A stretch of DNA of 64,000 nt from Bacteroidaceae bacterium (GTDB lineage Bacteria; Bacteroidota; Bacteroidia; Bacteroidales; Bacteroidaceae): contig JAKSIO010000007.1 in assembly GCA_024398785.1 (NCBI GenBank), positions 1-64,000 on the forward strand, given 5' to 3'. Shown one piece after another: positions 1 to 9,450 of this stretch. Every line of letters starts with the position of its first letter. Within the stretch, counting starts at the first letter, position 1. The translations under genes and the position numbers were made by a program. Below the pieces are notes generated by a model. It ran no database searches, was not told where the DNA came from, and saw only the letters and a list, made by a program, of their open reading frames with translations.

Positions 1-61
1 CATATATCCAAATACAAGCGTAGGGAAATGGCGAACGGAACCTGTCCCCTGTTCAGACTGT

Positions 62-2068
62 TCAGAGGGTGGAGTAGAGGCGTGCGTATTCCAGCTGCTG
101 GGAAATAAAGTCGGTGCACGGAACAAGCTTGTAGTCAACAACGCGGCCTTCTTTTTCAACAGGAACAATAGTTGGATTGACAACACCGCCGTAAGGCTTC
201 AGATCAAGAGCCTTGTAACGCTCAAGCACCTGCTTGTGCAGTTCTGGGTCAACCTTCACACCGTAGTTCTCAACCAAAGCTTTTCCAGCCTGGTAGTCTC
301 CGGTAGATTTGATACGCTGAACCTCTGCAAGCAACTGTGCAAACAAAGAACGCAAAGCCTTGTAGTCATTAACCACAAAGTAAGTCTTGCCATCTTTCTC
401 AATGCGTTTTATTACTCCGTCTGCAGCACCTTTTTCAAAACACCATTCGGCAATGAATTTACGGTTCTGCATATGAGCCTCGGTAATCTGCTTGCCAGGT
501 TCAATGCGGCTCAACTGAACCATAAGACCATTGCGGATGTAACTGCTGTACAATGCCTTATAAGCGTTTTTGTCAGGCATGATGCCAAGTTCTACCATTT
601 TGGGATCTGCAGCATAGTATAGGCCGAACAGATCTGCGCGGCCCTCTTCAAGGGTAGATGCGTACTCTCCAAGGGCATTTTCGCTTACACCTGGCAACAG
701 CTGACCGGAGCCGTGTCCCAGACATTCGTGCAGATCAGTGTGGATCTGTTCTGTATGGAAACCGTATTTGCGGTATTGCTCAATCTCTTCTTTAGAATAT
801 GCAAATTCCTGCAATGAGCTGTTGGGCTGTTCCAATGAACTGTATTCTCTTGATGCTGTAACATTTGCAATGGTAACAGACTTGCTTCCATATTCCTTTC
901 TGATCCAGTTGGAATTGGGCAGGTTGATGCCGATAGGACTGGTAGGGTAACTGTCTCCGCTAACGCATACGGCATTGATAACTTTTGCTGTTACACCTTT
1001 GCACTCTTTCTTTTTGAAACGGTCATCAACAGGTGCATTGTCTTCAAACCATTGTGCGTTGCTGCTGATTATCTGTGTGCGCTTTGTGGCTTCGGCATCG
1101 GTCAGTTCAATATAACCCTCCCAAGTGCCGCGGCGGTCAAGCGGATCATTGTATGTCTCAATGAAACCGTTGATAAAATCTATCATGCCGGAATTCTCCT
1201 TGACCCACTCAATATTGTACTGATCCCAGGTCTTGAGGTCTCCGGTTTTGTAGTATTCAACAAGGAGTGCTATTACTTTGCGCTGCTGGTCATTTTCTGT
1301 ACATGCGGCAGCCAGTTCCAGTTCCTGGCAGATTTCTTTGATTGCAGGGCCGTATTTGCTGTCAATGTTCCACACCTCTTCCCTAAGATTTCCGTTGGCA
1401 TCCTTTACAAGCTTGGAGTTCAGACCAAGAAGAAGCGGGGCAGTGGTGTCGTTTGGAATTTTATCATAAAAAGCCTCTGCTTCCTCTCTTGTGATGCCTT
1501 TTCCGTAATAATTTACAGCCGATGCCGTCACAAGATCTGCAGCACCGTTTGTGGCACGGCGCTGCGGGTAGAGCAGTGGATTGTAGATGTAATCTGTCAT
1601 TGTATCAATCTGGCTGTCCAGACCAACACTTTTCATGAGAGAGGCAAAATATTCTCTTGGGCAAGCAGGGAAGAACTTGTCTTCGGCATAGTGATGATGC
1701 ATGCCGCTTGAGAAAAATACGCGTTTTGCATAAACAAGAAAGTCTTTATAATACTGATTCTCTTTATCTCCTTTATAATCTGTAAGAATCTTTTCCAGTA
1801 CTTTGCGCAGATCAAGGTTGCCCTGACAGTTCTGGTCCCAACGTATGTCACGTCCCCACAGAGCAGCCTGGCTCAGGTGGTATGCATATTCTTTCTGCTG
1901 TAATGTAAGGTTTTCCCATCCCGGTACCTGATAACGGGATACGGAAATGTCTGCAAATGAATCTACTGTATATTTGAAATCATTGTTATTGTCCTGACAT
2001 GCAGTCAGATTTCCCAGTGCTGTACACATTGCTATATTAATCATTATGTTTACTGTTCTTTTAGTCAT
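62..2068 (-). CDS. Dipeptidyl peptidase III (M49), predicted lipoprotein
   Basis: Zinc exopeptidase of family M49, which removes dipeptides from peptide N-termini. The zinc motif HECLGH starts at about residue 447, and a second conserved stretch EEGRADLFGLYY supplies the other metal-site glutamate. The hexapeptide with one extra residue inside HExxH is the family hallmark, and about 668 residues matches Bacteroides homologues. I chose the ATG at 2068 rather than the in-frame GTG at 2098. It gives a clean lipoprotein signal (hydrophobic stretch then LTAC), and the likely -7 element lies at 2098-2105. The protein is probably tethered in the periplasm or outer membrane and helps use peptides. 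It is a single gene, divergent from the next. Confidence 0.93.
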   Translation of the reverse strand: MTKRTVNIMINIAMCTALGNLTACQDNNNDFKYTVDSFADISVSRYQVPGWENLTLQQKEYAYHLSQAALWGRDIRWDQNCQGNLDLRKVLEKILTDYKGDKENQYYKDFLVYAKRVFFSSGMHHHYAEDKFFPACPREYFASLMKSVGLDSQIDTMTDYIYNPLLYPQRRATNGAADLVTASAVNYYGKGITREEAEAFYDKIPNDTTAPLLLGLNSKLVKDANGNLREEVWNIDSKYGPAIKEICQELELAAACTENDQQRKVIALLVEYYKTGDLKTWDQYNIEWVKENSGMIDFINGFIETYNDPLDRRGTWEGYIELTDAEATKRTQIISSNAQWFEDNAPVDDRFKKKECKGVTAKVINAVCVSGDSYPTSPIGINLPNSNWIRKEYGSKSVTIANVTASREYSSLEQPNSSLQEFAYSKEEIEQYRKYGFHTEQIHTDLHECLGHGSGQLLPGVSENALGEYASTLEEGRADLFGLYYAADPKMVELGIMPDKNAYKALYSSYIRNGLMVQLSRIEPGKQITEAHMQNRKFIAEWCFEKGAADGVIKRIEKDGKTYFVVNDYKALRSLFAQLLAEVQRIKSTGDYQAGKALVENYGVKVDPELHKQVLERYKALDLKPYGGVVNPTIVPVEKEGRVVDYKLVPCTDFISQQLEYARLYSTL

Positions 2069-2097
2069 TGTCCTTGTTTGAATGTTCAATAGTGCCA

Positions 2098-2105
2098 CAA
2101 ATTTA
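2098..2105 (-). promoter_or_regulatory. -7 promoter element for the DPP III gene
   Basis: The minus strand reads TAAATTTG, matching the Bacteroidetes -7 consensus TAnnTTTG about 30 nt upstream of the ATG at 2068. No clear -33 TTTG is visible. Its position makes the upstream GTG at 2098 an unlikely start. Confidence 0.5.
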
Positions 2106-2124
2106 CTAATTTTTATATGTTTTA

Positions 2125-2156
2125 TTTGTATCGGTGATTATCTTTGGCTAAATTTG
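2125..2156 (+). promoter_or_regulatory. Promoter (-33 TTTG / -7 TAAATTTG) for the sugar-binding lipoprotein gene
   Basis: TTTG at 2125-2128 and TAAATTTG at 2149-2156, separated by 20 nt, fit the Bacteroidetes housekeeping sigma consensus. A TTAACCCTA string at 2167-2175 lies in the short leader before the ATG at 2182. Confidence 0.65.
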
Positions 2157-2181
2157 CGTAATAATATTAACCCTATTTATT

Positions 2182-3219
2182 ATGAAGAAATCCTATTTAT
2201 TTTTGTGTGTTTGCGCTGCATTGGTTCAGTCTATCTGTTCTTGCAGCAATGATGATCCTTCAACAGATTCAATTGACAAAAGAGTTGCTCTGATTCTTCC
2301 TTCGGGAACTACCGTTTCAAGATGGGCAGATGATGCTCATTATCTTATTGCATCATTGGAAAGTTATGGCTATGAGCCTACGATATATACAGCTGATGAA
2401 ACTCAGGACGGTGCTGAAAAGCAGGTAAAACAGTTGGAAGAAGCTCTTAATGCCGGTTATACTCATTTCATTATTACTCCTATTGATTATTCTGCAATCA
2501 ATAAGTCTAATTTGCTCCAGAATCATAAAGATTGTGATTTTATCTGTTATGACAGAATGATTATGAACAATGATGCTGTTGATTATTTTGTAACATGCAA
2601 TCTTGACCGTATTGGAGAGATGCAGGCTCAGTTCCTTTTGCAGAATTTCCGTGCAAGCGGCAAGGAGTCAATGACCATAGAGTATTTTGCAGGTCCTGAG
2701 ACCGATATCAATGCTTTAAGTTTTTTCAATAGTGCATACAATCTTCTTTCTTCGCAGAATTTTACGGTTCAAAGCGGTAAAACATCGTACAGCGATGTTG
2801 CTCTTGACAGCTGGTCTGAAGAAGATGCAAGAAAAGAAATGCTTGCCCGTCTTGAAACAATTGAAGTGCCTGATCTGATACTGGCTCCCAATGACAATGT
2901 TGCCACTGGAGTAATATTTGCACTTATTGAAAAAGGCTATATTACTGATTTCCCTGTAATAACAGGTCAGGACCTGACAGAACAGGCATGTATCAATATC
3001 AGAGCCGGCAGACAGGCCATGAGTATTTACAAGGAAAATCAGACCATGGCTGGAAATGCTGCCATTGTTGTCAACAGTTTTATATCAGGTAATCCTGTAA
3101 AAACCGGAAAGACTTTCAATAACGGTGCAATAAATGTTCCGGTATTCTATTCCGAAGTCTCCTTAGTAACAATTGACAACATAGATCAAGTTGCCAATAT
3201 AGATAAATACATAGATTAA
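2182..3219 (+). CDS. Periplasmic sugar-binding lipoprotein (type I periplasmic-binding fold)
   Basis: 345 residues with a lipoprotein signal (MKKSYLFLCVCAALVQSICSC). The mature part resembles D-xylose/ribose-type periplasmic binding proteins: RVALILP opening, ITPIDYSAIN ligand-loop region, CYDRMI, and a C-terminal lobe with LAPNDNVATGVIFAL and VITGQDLTE. The family binds monosaccharides. No permease or ATPase lies beside it, so it may feed a sensor or a distant transporter; the ligand cannot be read from sequence. Only 31 nt separate it from the guanylyltransferase gene downstream, suggesting co-transcription. Confidence 0.8.
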   Translation: MKKSYLFLCVCAALVQSICSCSNDDPSTDSIDKRVALILPSGTTVSRWADDAHYLIASLESYGYEPTIYTADETQDGAEKQVKQLEEALNAGYTHFIITPIDYSAINKSNLLQNHKDCDFICYDRMIMNNDAVDYFVTCNLDRIGEMQAQFLLQNFRASGKESMTIEYFAGPETDINALSFFNSAYNLLSSQNFTVQSGKTSYSDVALDSWSEEDARKEMLARLETIEVPDLILAPNDNVATGVIFALIEKGYITDFPVITGQDLTEQACINIRAGRQAMSIYKENQTMAGNAAIVVNSFISGNPVKTGKTFNNGAINVPVFYSEVSLVTIDNIDQVANIDKYID

Positions 3220-3250
3220 TTTGATGCCGAATAATACAGTTTATTAATAT

Positions 3251-4303
3251 ATGGCAAGTAACAATCATCTGGTTATAATGGCAGGTGGCATAGGAAGCCG
3301 TTTCTGGCCTCTGAGTACCGCTGCAACCCCAAAACAGTTTATTGATGTTTTGGGATGTGGAAGAACTTTGATTCAACTTACAGTTGATCGTTTTGACGGC
3401 ATCTGCCCAATAGAAAACGTGTGGGTTGTTACTAATGCTGCATATATTGATCTGGTAAAGGAACAACTGCCAGGTGTCCCGCAAAGTAATATCCTGTGCG
3501 AGCCGTGCCGTCGTAATACAGCGCCGTGTATTGCTTATGTCAGTTGGAAAATCAAGAAACGCAATCCTAAAGCAAATATAGTTGTTACTCCAAGTGATCA
3601 TATTGTAATGGATGTGCCCAAATTCAAGAATATTATTAAGAAATCTCTTGATTTTACAGCGTTGAGCGATGCCATCCTTACTCTTGGAATGAAACCTACA
3701 CGGCCTGAAACAGGTTATGGCTATATTGAGTCTGATCTTACGCCAACCTTGACAAAGGGGATATACAGAGTGGATTCTTTTAAGGAAAAACCTGATATCG
3801 ATCTGGCAAAAGAGTATATAAAACGCGACAACTTCTATTGGAATTCCGGAATATTTATCTGGAATGTAAATACGGTGGTAAATGCTTTCCGTATTTATCA
3901 ACCGGAAATTGCCCAGATTTTTGAAAGTCTGTTACCTGATTTCTATACTGATGCAGAACAGGAACTTATAAATGAAAAATTCCCTACATGTCCAAATATC
4001 TCAGTTGATTATGCCATTATGGAAAATGCTGAAGATATTTATGTATGTCCAGCCGATTTTGGATGGAGCGATTTAGGTACCTGGGGCTCTCTGTACAGCA
4101 TTAAAACCAAAGGCATACATGGTAATGTGTCAATAGGAAACAATATCAATATATGCCAAAGCAATAATTGTCTGGTTTATTCCAATGAAGAGAAGAAAGT
4201 TGTTGTTATTGGAATGAATGACTGTATTATTGCCGAACAGGATGACAAACTGTTGGTTTGCCGAATGTCAGATGAACAATTGATAAAGAATTTCACCGAC
4301 TAA
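3251..4303 (+). CDS. manC: Mannose-1-phosphate guanylyltransferase
   Basis: Makes GDP-mannose from mannose-1-phosphate and GTP, the precursor for mannose and fucose in surface glycans. The nucleotidyltransferase signature GGIGSRFWPLS is at about residues 12-22, followed by TPKQF. FKEKPD near residue 178 and WNSGIFIWN are the sugar-phosphate-site motifs. At 350 residues it is the short, monofunctional form without the fused mannose-6-phosphate isomerase domain. Its stop overlaps by 4 nt the stop of the convergent DedA gene. Confidence 0.93.
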   Translation: MASNNHLVIMAGGIGSRFWPLSTAATPKQFIDVLGCGRTLIQLTVDRFDGICPIENVWVVTNAAYIDLVKEQLPGVPQSNILCEPCRRNTAPCIAYVSWKIKKRNPKANIVVTPSDHIVMDVPKFKNIIKKSLDFTALSDAILTLGMKPTRPETGYGYIESDLTPTLTKGIYRVDSFKEKPDIDLAKEYIKRDNFYWNSGIFIWNVNTVVNAFRIYQPEIAQIFESLLPDFYTDAEQELINEKFPTCPNISVDYAIMENAEDIYVCPADFGWSDLGTWGSLYSIKTKGIHGNVSIGNNINICQSNNCLVYSNEEKKVVVIGMNDCIIAEQDDKLLVCRMSDEQLIKNFTD

Positions 4304-4316
4304 CGTTTTCGGTGAA
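4292..4316. terminator. Hairpin over the convergent manC/DedA stop codons
   Basis: TTCACCGA (4292-4299) and TCGGTGAA (4309-4316) form an 8-bp perfect stem with a 9-nt loop that contains both stop codons. It may act as a bidirectional terminator, but neither side has a strong T-tract. Confidence 0.4.
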
Positions 4317-4932
4317 TATTCTTTACAATCAATATTACAAGAATTACAGCTACGACGGCGGCTATTGAATAGCCAATTTCGTGGCTGTATTTTGTTACGG
4401 TTGCTCTTAATTCGTCTTCGGGAACAACTCTTTCCAGATAGAATCCTAAAATTGTAAGAACAATATTCCAACAACCGGCTCCAAGGGCGGTAAAGCCAAT
4501 GAATTTGCCAAGATTCATTTTTGCAAGTCCTGCCGGAATTGATATCAGTTGTCTTATGGCCGGTATTAATCTCCCTATAAATGTTGATATGGCTCCGTGG
4601 TCATTGAAATAGTTTTCAGCCTTTTCAATTTTTTCTCCGCTTAATAACAGCAAGTGTCCCAATTTGCTGTCTGCAAATTTATAGACAAGCGGTTTGCCAA
4701 TCCACAAGGCAATAAAATAATTGATTAAAGCACCAATGCATGCTCCTATTGTAGCGAATACTACAATGAGAACCAAATTTAAATTGCCCGTTGCGGCAGC
4801 ATGGTATGCTGCCGGCGGGACAACTATTTCTGACGGAAATGGAATAAAGGAACTTTCAATGGCCATAAGTAAGGTTATGGTCCAGTAATTCAGGTGAGCC
4901 AGACACCACCCGATGAAACCTACTGATTCCAT
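4300..4932 (-). CDS. DedA/SNARE-associated family membrane protein
   Basis: 210-residue inner-membrane protein of the DedA family, whose better-known members are linked to undecaprenyl-phosphate or phospholipid recycling and proton-dependent envelope homeostasis. Visible signatures: ESSFIPFPSEIVVPPA near the N-terminus, then a central F(I/L)GRLIPAIRQLISIPAGLAKM segment carrying the conserved glycine-arginine motif, and two C-terminal hydrophobic segments. Its ATG overlaps the glnS stop by one base (TAATG), which implies translational coupling. Confidence 0.9.
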   Translation of the reverse strand: MESVGFIGWCLAHLNYWTITLLMAIESSFIPFPSEIVVPPAAYHAAATGNLNLVLIVVFATIGACIGALINYFIALWIGKPLVYKFADSKLGHLLLLSGEKIEKAENYFNDHGAISTFIGRLIPAIRQLISIPAGLAKMNLGKFIGFTALGAGCWNIVLTILGFYLERVVPEDELRATVTKYSHEIGYSIAAVVAVILVILIVKNIHRKR

Positions 4933-6668
4933 TATTTATTGATTTTACTCCAGGTGTCCTTCAGGGAAACCGTGCGGTTGAAAATAAGATGATCAGGTGT
5001 GGAATCTTTGTCAGTGCAGAAATATCCAATACGCTGGAACTGGAAGTGATCCAAAGGTTTGGTGTTTGCAAGGAATTCCTCCACATAGCATTCTGTACGT
5101 ATTTCAAGAGAATTGTCATTGAACATGCGGTGCATTGCATCAATGATAGGCAAACCCTCTTCACCGGTAAGGCGTGCAAGTTCATCGCGCGGATTTTCAA
5201 CCTTCCACAGACGGTCATAAAGGCGTACCTCGGCTTTAATACCATGGTTTACACTTACCCAATGGATGGTTCCTTTCACCTTGCGGTTGCAATCTGCCTG
5301 ACCTGTCTTTGTTTCAGGAATATATTCGCAATATACTTCTTCAACATTGCCTTGTGCATCTTTCTTGCACCCTGTACACAGCACAATGTATGCGTTCTTC
5401 AAACGAACCTCACGACCCGGTGACAAACGGAAATATTTTGCAGGTGCATCCTCCATAAAGTCTTCACGTTCTATCCAAAGCTCGCGTCCACAACTTATTG
5501 TGTGGGTTCCGGCGTTTTCATCTTCTGGATTGTTGATTGCAGTCAGAATTTCCTGTTGATTTTCCGGATAGTTTGTAATAATCAGTTTTACTGGATTGAT
5601 TACAGCGGAAACACGTGTTGCACGAGCGTTCAGGTCTTCACGGATGGCTGACTCCATGAGTGCAATGTCATTGAGTGCGTCAAACTTGGTGTATCCAATG
5701 CGGTCAACAAACATCTTGATTGATTCAGGTGTATAGCCACGACGGCGATAACCGCAAATAGTAGGCATACGCGGATCATCCCAACCGCTTACAAAGCCCT
5801 CTTTTACCAGCGCCAGCAGATTACGTTTGCTAAGCAGCGTGTAATTAAGGTTAAGCTTGTTGAACTCGGTCTGACGTGAACGGTGGTCATCAAGGTCCTG
5901 ACCTTTCTTAAGCCAGTCAATAAACAGATCGTAAAGAGGACGGTGAGGCACAAACTCAAGTGTACAGAGTGAATGTGTAACTCCTTCAAAGAAATCGCTC
6001 TGACCGTGCGCAAAATCGTACATAGGGTAGGCTTTCCATTTTGTACCGGTACGGTGGTGCGGAGTCTTTACAATTCTATATATAATAGGGTCGCGGAACT
6101 GCATGCTGCTGCTTGCCATATCAATTTTTGCACGCAGTACCATACTGCCTTCAACGGCTTCATCTGTATTCATGTGGTAGAACAGCTGCAGGTTCTCTTC
6201 AATTGGACGGTCACGGTACGGACTGTTGATACCCGGCTGTGTAGGGGTACCTTTCTGAGCAGCTATTTCTTCCTGACTCTGCTGGTCAATGTAAGCTTTT
6301 CCTTCTTTGATAAGCTCAACTGCAAAGTCCCATAACTGCTGGAAATAGTCAGATGCATAATACTCATTTCCCCACTGGAAACCAAGCCAGTTGATGTCTT
6401 CTTTGATGGCATCGACATATTCTACGTTTTCTTTTGTAGGGTTTGTGTCATCAAAACGCAGATTGCAGACGCCTCCATATTTTTGAGCAATTCCAAAATC
6501 AAGGCAGATGGCTTTTGCATGGCCTATATGCAGATATCCGTTTGGTTCCGGCGGGAAACGTGTCTGCACACGACCGTCGTTCTTGCCCTGGGCGAGATCT
6601 CTCTCAACCATTTCTTCAATAAAGTTCAAGCTGCGCTTTGGAGCCTCTTCTTTGGAATTTTCTACCAT
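4932..6668 (-). CDS. glnS: Glutaminyl-tRNA synthetase
   Basis: 578-residue class I synthetase that charges tRNA-Gln directly. The HIGH-type motif is GYLHIGHAKAI near residue 47; the KMSKS-type loop appears as LLSKRNL. FPPEPNG and LRFDDTNP distinguish GlnRS from GluRS. The C-terminal half is the beta-barrel anticodon-binding domain, and the length is normal for bacterial GlnRS. It sits 16 nt after the small DUF3237-like gene, so both are probably transcribed from the promoter at 7194-7201. Confidence 0.97.
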   Translation of the reverse strand: MVENSKEEAPKRSLNFIEEMVERDLAQGKNDGRVQTRFPPEPNGYLHIGHAKAICLDFGIAQKYGGVCNLRFDDTNPTKENVEYVDAIKEDINWLGFQWGNEYYASDYFQQLWDFAVELIKEGKAYIDQQSQEEIAAQKGTPTQPGINSPYRDRPIEENLQLFYHMNTDEAVEGSMVLRAKIDMASSSMQFRDPIIYRIVKTPHHRTGTKWKAYPMYDFAHGQSDFFEGVTHSLCTLEFVPHRPLYDLFIDWLKKGQDLDDHRSRQTEFNKLNLNYTLLSKRNLLALVKEGFVSGWDDPRMPTICGYRRRGYTPESIKMFVDRIGYTKFDALNDIALMESAIREDLNARATRVSAVINPVKLIITNYPENQQEILTAINNPEDENAGTHTISCGRELWIEREDFMEDAPAKYFRLSPGREVRLKNAYIVLCTGCKKDAQGNVEEVYCEYIPETKTGQADCNRKVKGTIHWVSVNHGIKAEVRLYDRLWKVENPRDELARLTGEEGLPIIDAMHRMFNDNSLEIRTECYVEEFLANTKPLDHFQFQRIGYFCTDKDSTPDHLIFNRTVSLKDTWSKINK

Positions 6669-6684
6669 ATATCTGTAATACTAG

Positions 6685-7155
6685 TTATTTCTTGTTCTTT
6701 TTTTCTTTTTTACCTTTTGCTTTGCTGTCTTCAGCATTTTTGTCTTCTTCATCAACAACGGGCTCATCGCAATAGTAGATACGTATCTTGAGGCCGCCGC
6801 CGGCAAAATCAAGTTTTCCTTTCAAGTGGGTAGGATCATTCAGGAATCCGAGTTCCTTACTGTCAGTAATAATAACAGGTCTTGTATATTCTTCCCCGAA
6901 TTTTCCGTTATTTTCAATGAAGATTGAGCAATCCTGTCCCGATTTGTCTTTTCCTTTCAGAACATAACGTGCTGAAAGACCGGAGTATTCTGCATTCATC
7001 TTTTGAGTGTCAACACCACCTGGCATGACATCGCCTGTGAAATATTCGCTCTCTGCATTGCCGCTGAAATTGATAAAATTGATGCGATCTCCTTTGTCAT
7101 TGCTAACCATAAAGGTTTGTCCTATGAGAATAAGGATAGTAAGAATTTCTTTCAT
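6685..7155 (-). CDS. Small secreted DUF3237-like protein
   Basis: 156 residues with a short hydrophobic N-terminus (MKEILTILILIGQTFMVS), which may be a signal peptide or an unremoved anchor. The core TGDVMPGGVDTQ...LSARYVLKG is reminiscent of DUF3237, where a PGG-D-Q segment and A-RY-L strand recur in a small beta-barrel. The last 25 residues are a highly charged Lys/Glu tail with no fold. Function is not known. It precedes glnS by 16 nt on the same strand. Confidence 0.6.
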   Translation of the reverse strand: MKEILTILILIGQTFMVSNDKGDRINFINFSGNAESEYFTGDVMPGGVDTQKMNAEYSGLSARYVLKGKDKSGQDCSIFIENNGKFGEEYTRPVIITDSKELGFLNDPTHLKGKLDFAGGGLKIRIYYCDEPVVDEEDKNAEDSKAKGKKEKKNKK

Positions 7156-7193
7156 GTTGCTAAGTATATTATCTTAATTGTTTTCTTTACGTG

Positions 7194-7201
7194 CAAAGTT
7201 A
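7194..7201 (-). promoter_or_regulatory. -7 element for the DUF3237-like gene / glnS / DedA run
   Basis: The minus strand reads TAACTTTG, matching TAnnTTTG, 39 nt upstream of the ATG at 7155. The -33 region is not clear. Confidence 0.5.
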
Positions 7202-7219
7202 CTCTTTTTTGTGAAATAA

Positions 7220-7253
7220 TTTGGTTTCACTTTAACGATTTTTACTATATTTG
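7220..7253 (+). promoter_or_regulatory. Promoter for the glycosyltransferase gene
   Basis: TTTG at 7220-7223 and TATATTTG at 7246-7253, with 22-nt spacing, close to the Bacteroidetes consensus. It is divergent from the 7194-7201 promoter. Confidence 0.5.
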
Positions 7254-7281
7254 TACTCACACTCAAAGATGAGTCATTTAT

Positions 7282-8196
7282 ATGGAGAAACTCTCAATAT
7301 TGATTCCTATTTTCAATTGGGATTGCCGTCAGCTTCTGACAGATCTGCATAGTCAGGCATTATCAATTGATATCAGATTCCAGATAGTGGCCGTTGACGA
7401 CGCTTCTACAAATACAATGCTGAAACATCAGAACAGCAGTACGGCTTTGTCTCTTGAATTTTGCCGTTACATTGAACTGACTGAAAGATTGGACCGTGCA
7501 GCAATGCGTAATTACATGGCAGAACAGGCCGACGGTGATTTTCTTCTGTTTATTGATTGCGATGCCGGCGTTATCAGCTCTGAATTTCTTGCAAACTACA
7601 TTTCGGCTTTTGATGATGCACTGAAATTTGACGGAAAGGAAAAAGTTATTGTGGGCGGTCTGACTCATTCGTATTTGAGACCGCGTCCCGGCATGGAATT
7701 GCGTTACTATTATGAAAGGGAGGCAGACAAACACCGTTCTGCAGAATACAGGAGACAGCATCCGTATGATGATTTTACAGCATTCTCGTTTCTGATAGGA
7801 AAAAAGACGTTTGACAGTATCCGTTTTGATGAGGGTATTACGGAATATGGTTATGAAGATGTTCTGTTTGGTGCTGAACTGCAAAACAAAGGCATTGAAA
7901 TTGTCCATATTGACAATCCTCTGGTACATATGGGAATAGAGAGCAGTGAAATATACCTGAATAAAGTTGAAGCGTCACTGCGTCAGGCTTATCAACTTGG
8001 AAATATTGTCCACAAGCATTCAAAAGTTGCAATCTATTGCAGGAAGGCATCGGAAATGCATATGTGCTGGGCCGTAAAACTGTTGTGGAAAATCTTTTAC
8101 AAACCTATCAGGAAAAATCTGTTGGGAAGCAATCCTAATCTGAAATGGTTTGCATTTTACAAATTGGGCTATTTTATTTCCCTTTCTTCCAAATAG
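7282..8196 (+). CDS. Family 2 (GT-A) glycosyltransferase
   Basis: 304 residues with a GT-A nucleotide-binding half: LSILIPIFNWD, AVDDAS and the metal-binding DCDAG (a DxD motif) near residue 92. GYEDVLFGAEL near residue 195 matches the ED acceptor-site motif of GT2 enzymes. There is no transmembrane segment apart from a weakly hydrophobic C-terminus. The donor and acceptor cannot be told. It is a lone gene rather than part of a capsule cluster. Its last 23 nt overlap the 3' end of convergent rarA. Confidence 0.88.
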   Translation: MEKLSILIPIFNWDCRQLLTDLHSQALSIDIRFQIVAVDDASTNTMLKHQNSSTALSLEFCRYIELTERLDRAAMRNYMAEQADGDFLLFIDCDAGVISSEFLANYISAFDDALKFDGKEKVIVGGLTHSYLRPRPGMELRYYYEREADKHRSAEYRRQHPYDDFTAFSFLIGKKTFDSIRFDEGITEYGYEDVLFGAELQNKGIEIVHIDNPLVHMGIESSEIYLNKVEASLRQAYQLGNIVHKHSKVAIYCRKASEMHMCWAVKLLWKIFYKPIRKNLLGSNPNLKWFAFYKLGYFISLSSK

Positions 8197-9445
8197 TATC
8201 CATACGCAATTTGATGCGTTCTTCGGATTCGTTGTGCTGTGCCTTCCAGAATGTAGTGCCCTTTATGTCGTCAGGCAGATATTGCTGAATGACAAAATTC
8301 CCCTGATAATCATGGGCGTATTTGTAGTCCGCACCATAGCCTAAATCCTTCATCAGATTTGTAGGTGCGTTCCTTAGATGTAGAGGTACAGGCAGATTTC
8401 CAGTCTCCTTTACCTTTTCTATCGCGCTGTTGATTCCAAGATATGCAGAGTTACTTTTGGGGCTGGTGGCCAAATAAACTGTTGCTTCGGCCAAAGGAAT
8501 CCGTCCCTCGGGCCATCCTATCTTCATGACGGCATCGGCTGCGGCATTGGCAAGCAACATGGCGTTCGGATTTGCCAGACCTATGTCTTCCGATGCCGAA
8601 ATAATAAGACGTCGGGCAATGAACATGGGGTCTTCTCCGCCTTCTATCATCCGTGCCAACCAGTACAGGGCAGCATCGGGATCACTTCCGCGGATTGACT
8701 TGATAAACGCAGATATGATATCGTAATGCATTTCTCCGTCTTTGTCATAAGCGGCAGGATTGCCCTGAAGGCATTTTACCACCATGTTGTCTGAAATTTC
8801 CAGACTGGCTGTTCCCGGTTCCTGATTGTTGGCTACAAGTTCTATGATGTTGAGCAATTTCCGGGCATCGCCTCCTGAATACCTGAGCAATGCAGTTGTC
8901 TGGGCTAATTTAATGTTTCTTTCTTTTAAATAAACATCTTGTGTTATGGCCCGGTTTGCCAATTCAAGCAAATCGTCTTTTCCTAAAGATTCAAGAATAT
9001 ATACCTGACATCTGGACAGGAGCGGACGGATTATTTCAAAAGAGGGATTTTCTGTAGTTGCTCCAATAAGTGTAATGACGCCTGTCTCTACTGCCTGCAA
9101 CAAAGAATCCTGTTGGGATTTATTGAAACGGTGAATCTCATCTATGAATAAAATAGGACTGTCGCTATTGAAAAAATGACTTTTTCTGGCATTGTCAAGA
9201 ATATCACGTACATCCTTCACTCCTGCACTGATTGCGCTCAATGTGAAAAATGGCAACTCAAGTTTTGAAGCGATGATATTTGCCAGTGTGGTTTTCCCGG
9301 TACCTGGAGGCCCCCATAAAATAAATGAGGATATATGCCCGTGCTCAATCATACCTCTTAACGGTGCACCTGGGCCAACTATATGTTTTTGACCAACATA
9401 TTCCTCTAATGATTTCGGACGCAGTCTCTCTGCTAATGGTTCCAT
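8174..9445 (-). CDS. rarA: Replication-associated recombination protein A (AAA+ ATPase)
   Basis: 423-residue RarA/MgsA/WRNIP1 family ATPase that acts at stalled replication forks. The N-terminus PLAERLRPKSLEEYVGQ is typical. Walker A is GPPGTGKTT at about residues 45-53, Walker B is ILFIDEIHRF near residue 105, and sensor 1 is GATTENPSF. The C-terminal tetramerisation part is present (RRLIISASEDIGLANP). It starts 5 nt after the stop of the AraC-type regulator upstream and is likely co-transcribed with it. Confidence 0.95.
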   Translation of the reverse strand: MEPLAERLRPKSLEEYVGQKHIVGPGAPLRGMIEHGHISSFILWGPPGTGKTTLANIIASKLELPFFTLSAISAGVKDVRDILDNARKSHFFNSDSPILFIDEIHRFNKSQQDSLLQAVETGVITLIGATTENPSFEIIRPLLSRCQVYILESLGKDDLLELANRAITQDVYLKERNIKLAQTTALLRYSGGDARKLLNIIELVANNQEPGTASLEISDNMVVKCLQGNPAAYDKDGEMHYDIISAFIKSIRGSDPDAALYWLARMIEGGEDPMFIARRLIISASEDIGLANPNAMLLANAAADAVMKIGWPEGRIPLAEATVYLATSPKSNSAYLGINSAIEKVKETGNLPVPLHLRNAPTNLMKDLGYGADYKYAHDYQGNFVIQQYLPDDIKGTTFWKAQHNESEERIKLRMDTIWKKGK

Positions 9446-9450
9446 GTTGC

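Noticed and set aside
1..61. Start of another gene at the left edge
   Set aside because: The 61 nt beyond the DPP III stop show no coding signature; only a small direct repeat (CTGTTCAG twice at about 50-65) is visible.
1052..1711. 219-codon open frame on the plus strand opposite DPP III
   Set aside because: It is wholly antisense to a well-supported enzyme gene, with Cys-rich composition typical of a complementary-frame shadow and no known motif.
2069..2098. GTG start at 2098 for the DPP III gene
   Set aside because: It coincides with the predicted -7 element and spoils the lipoprotein signal; ATG 2068 fits both.
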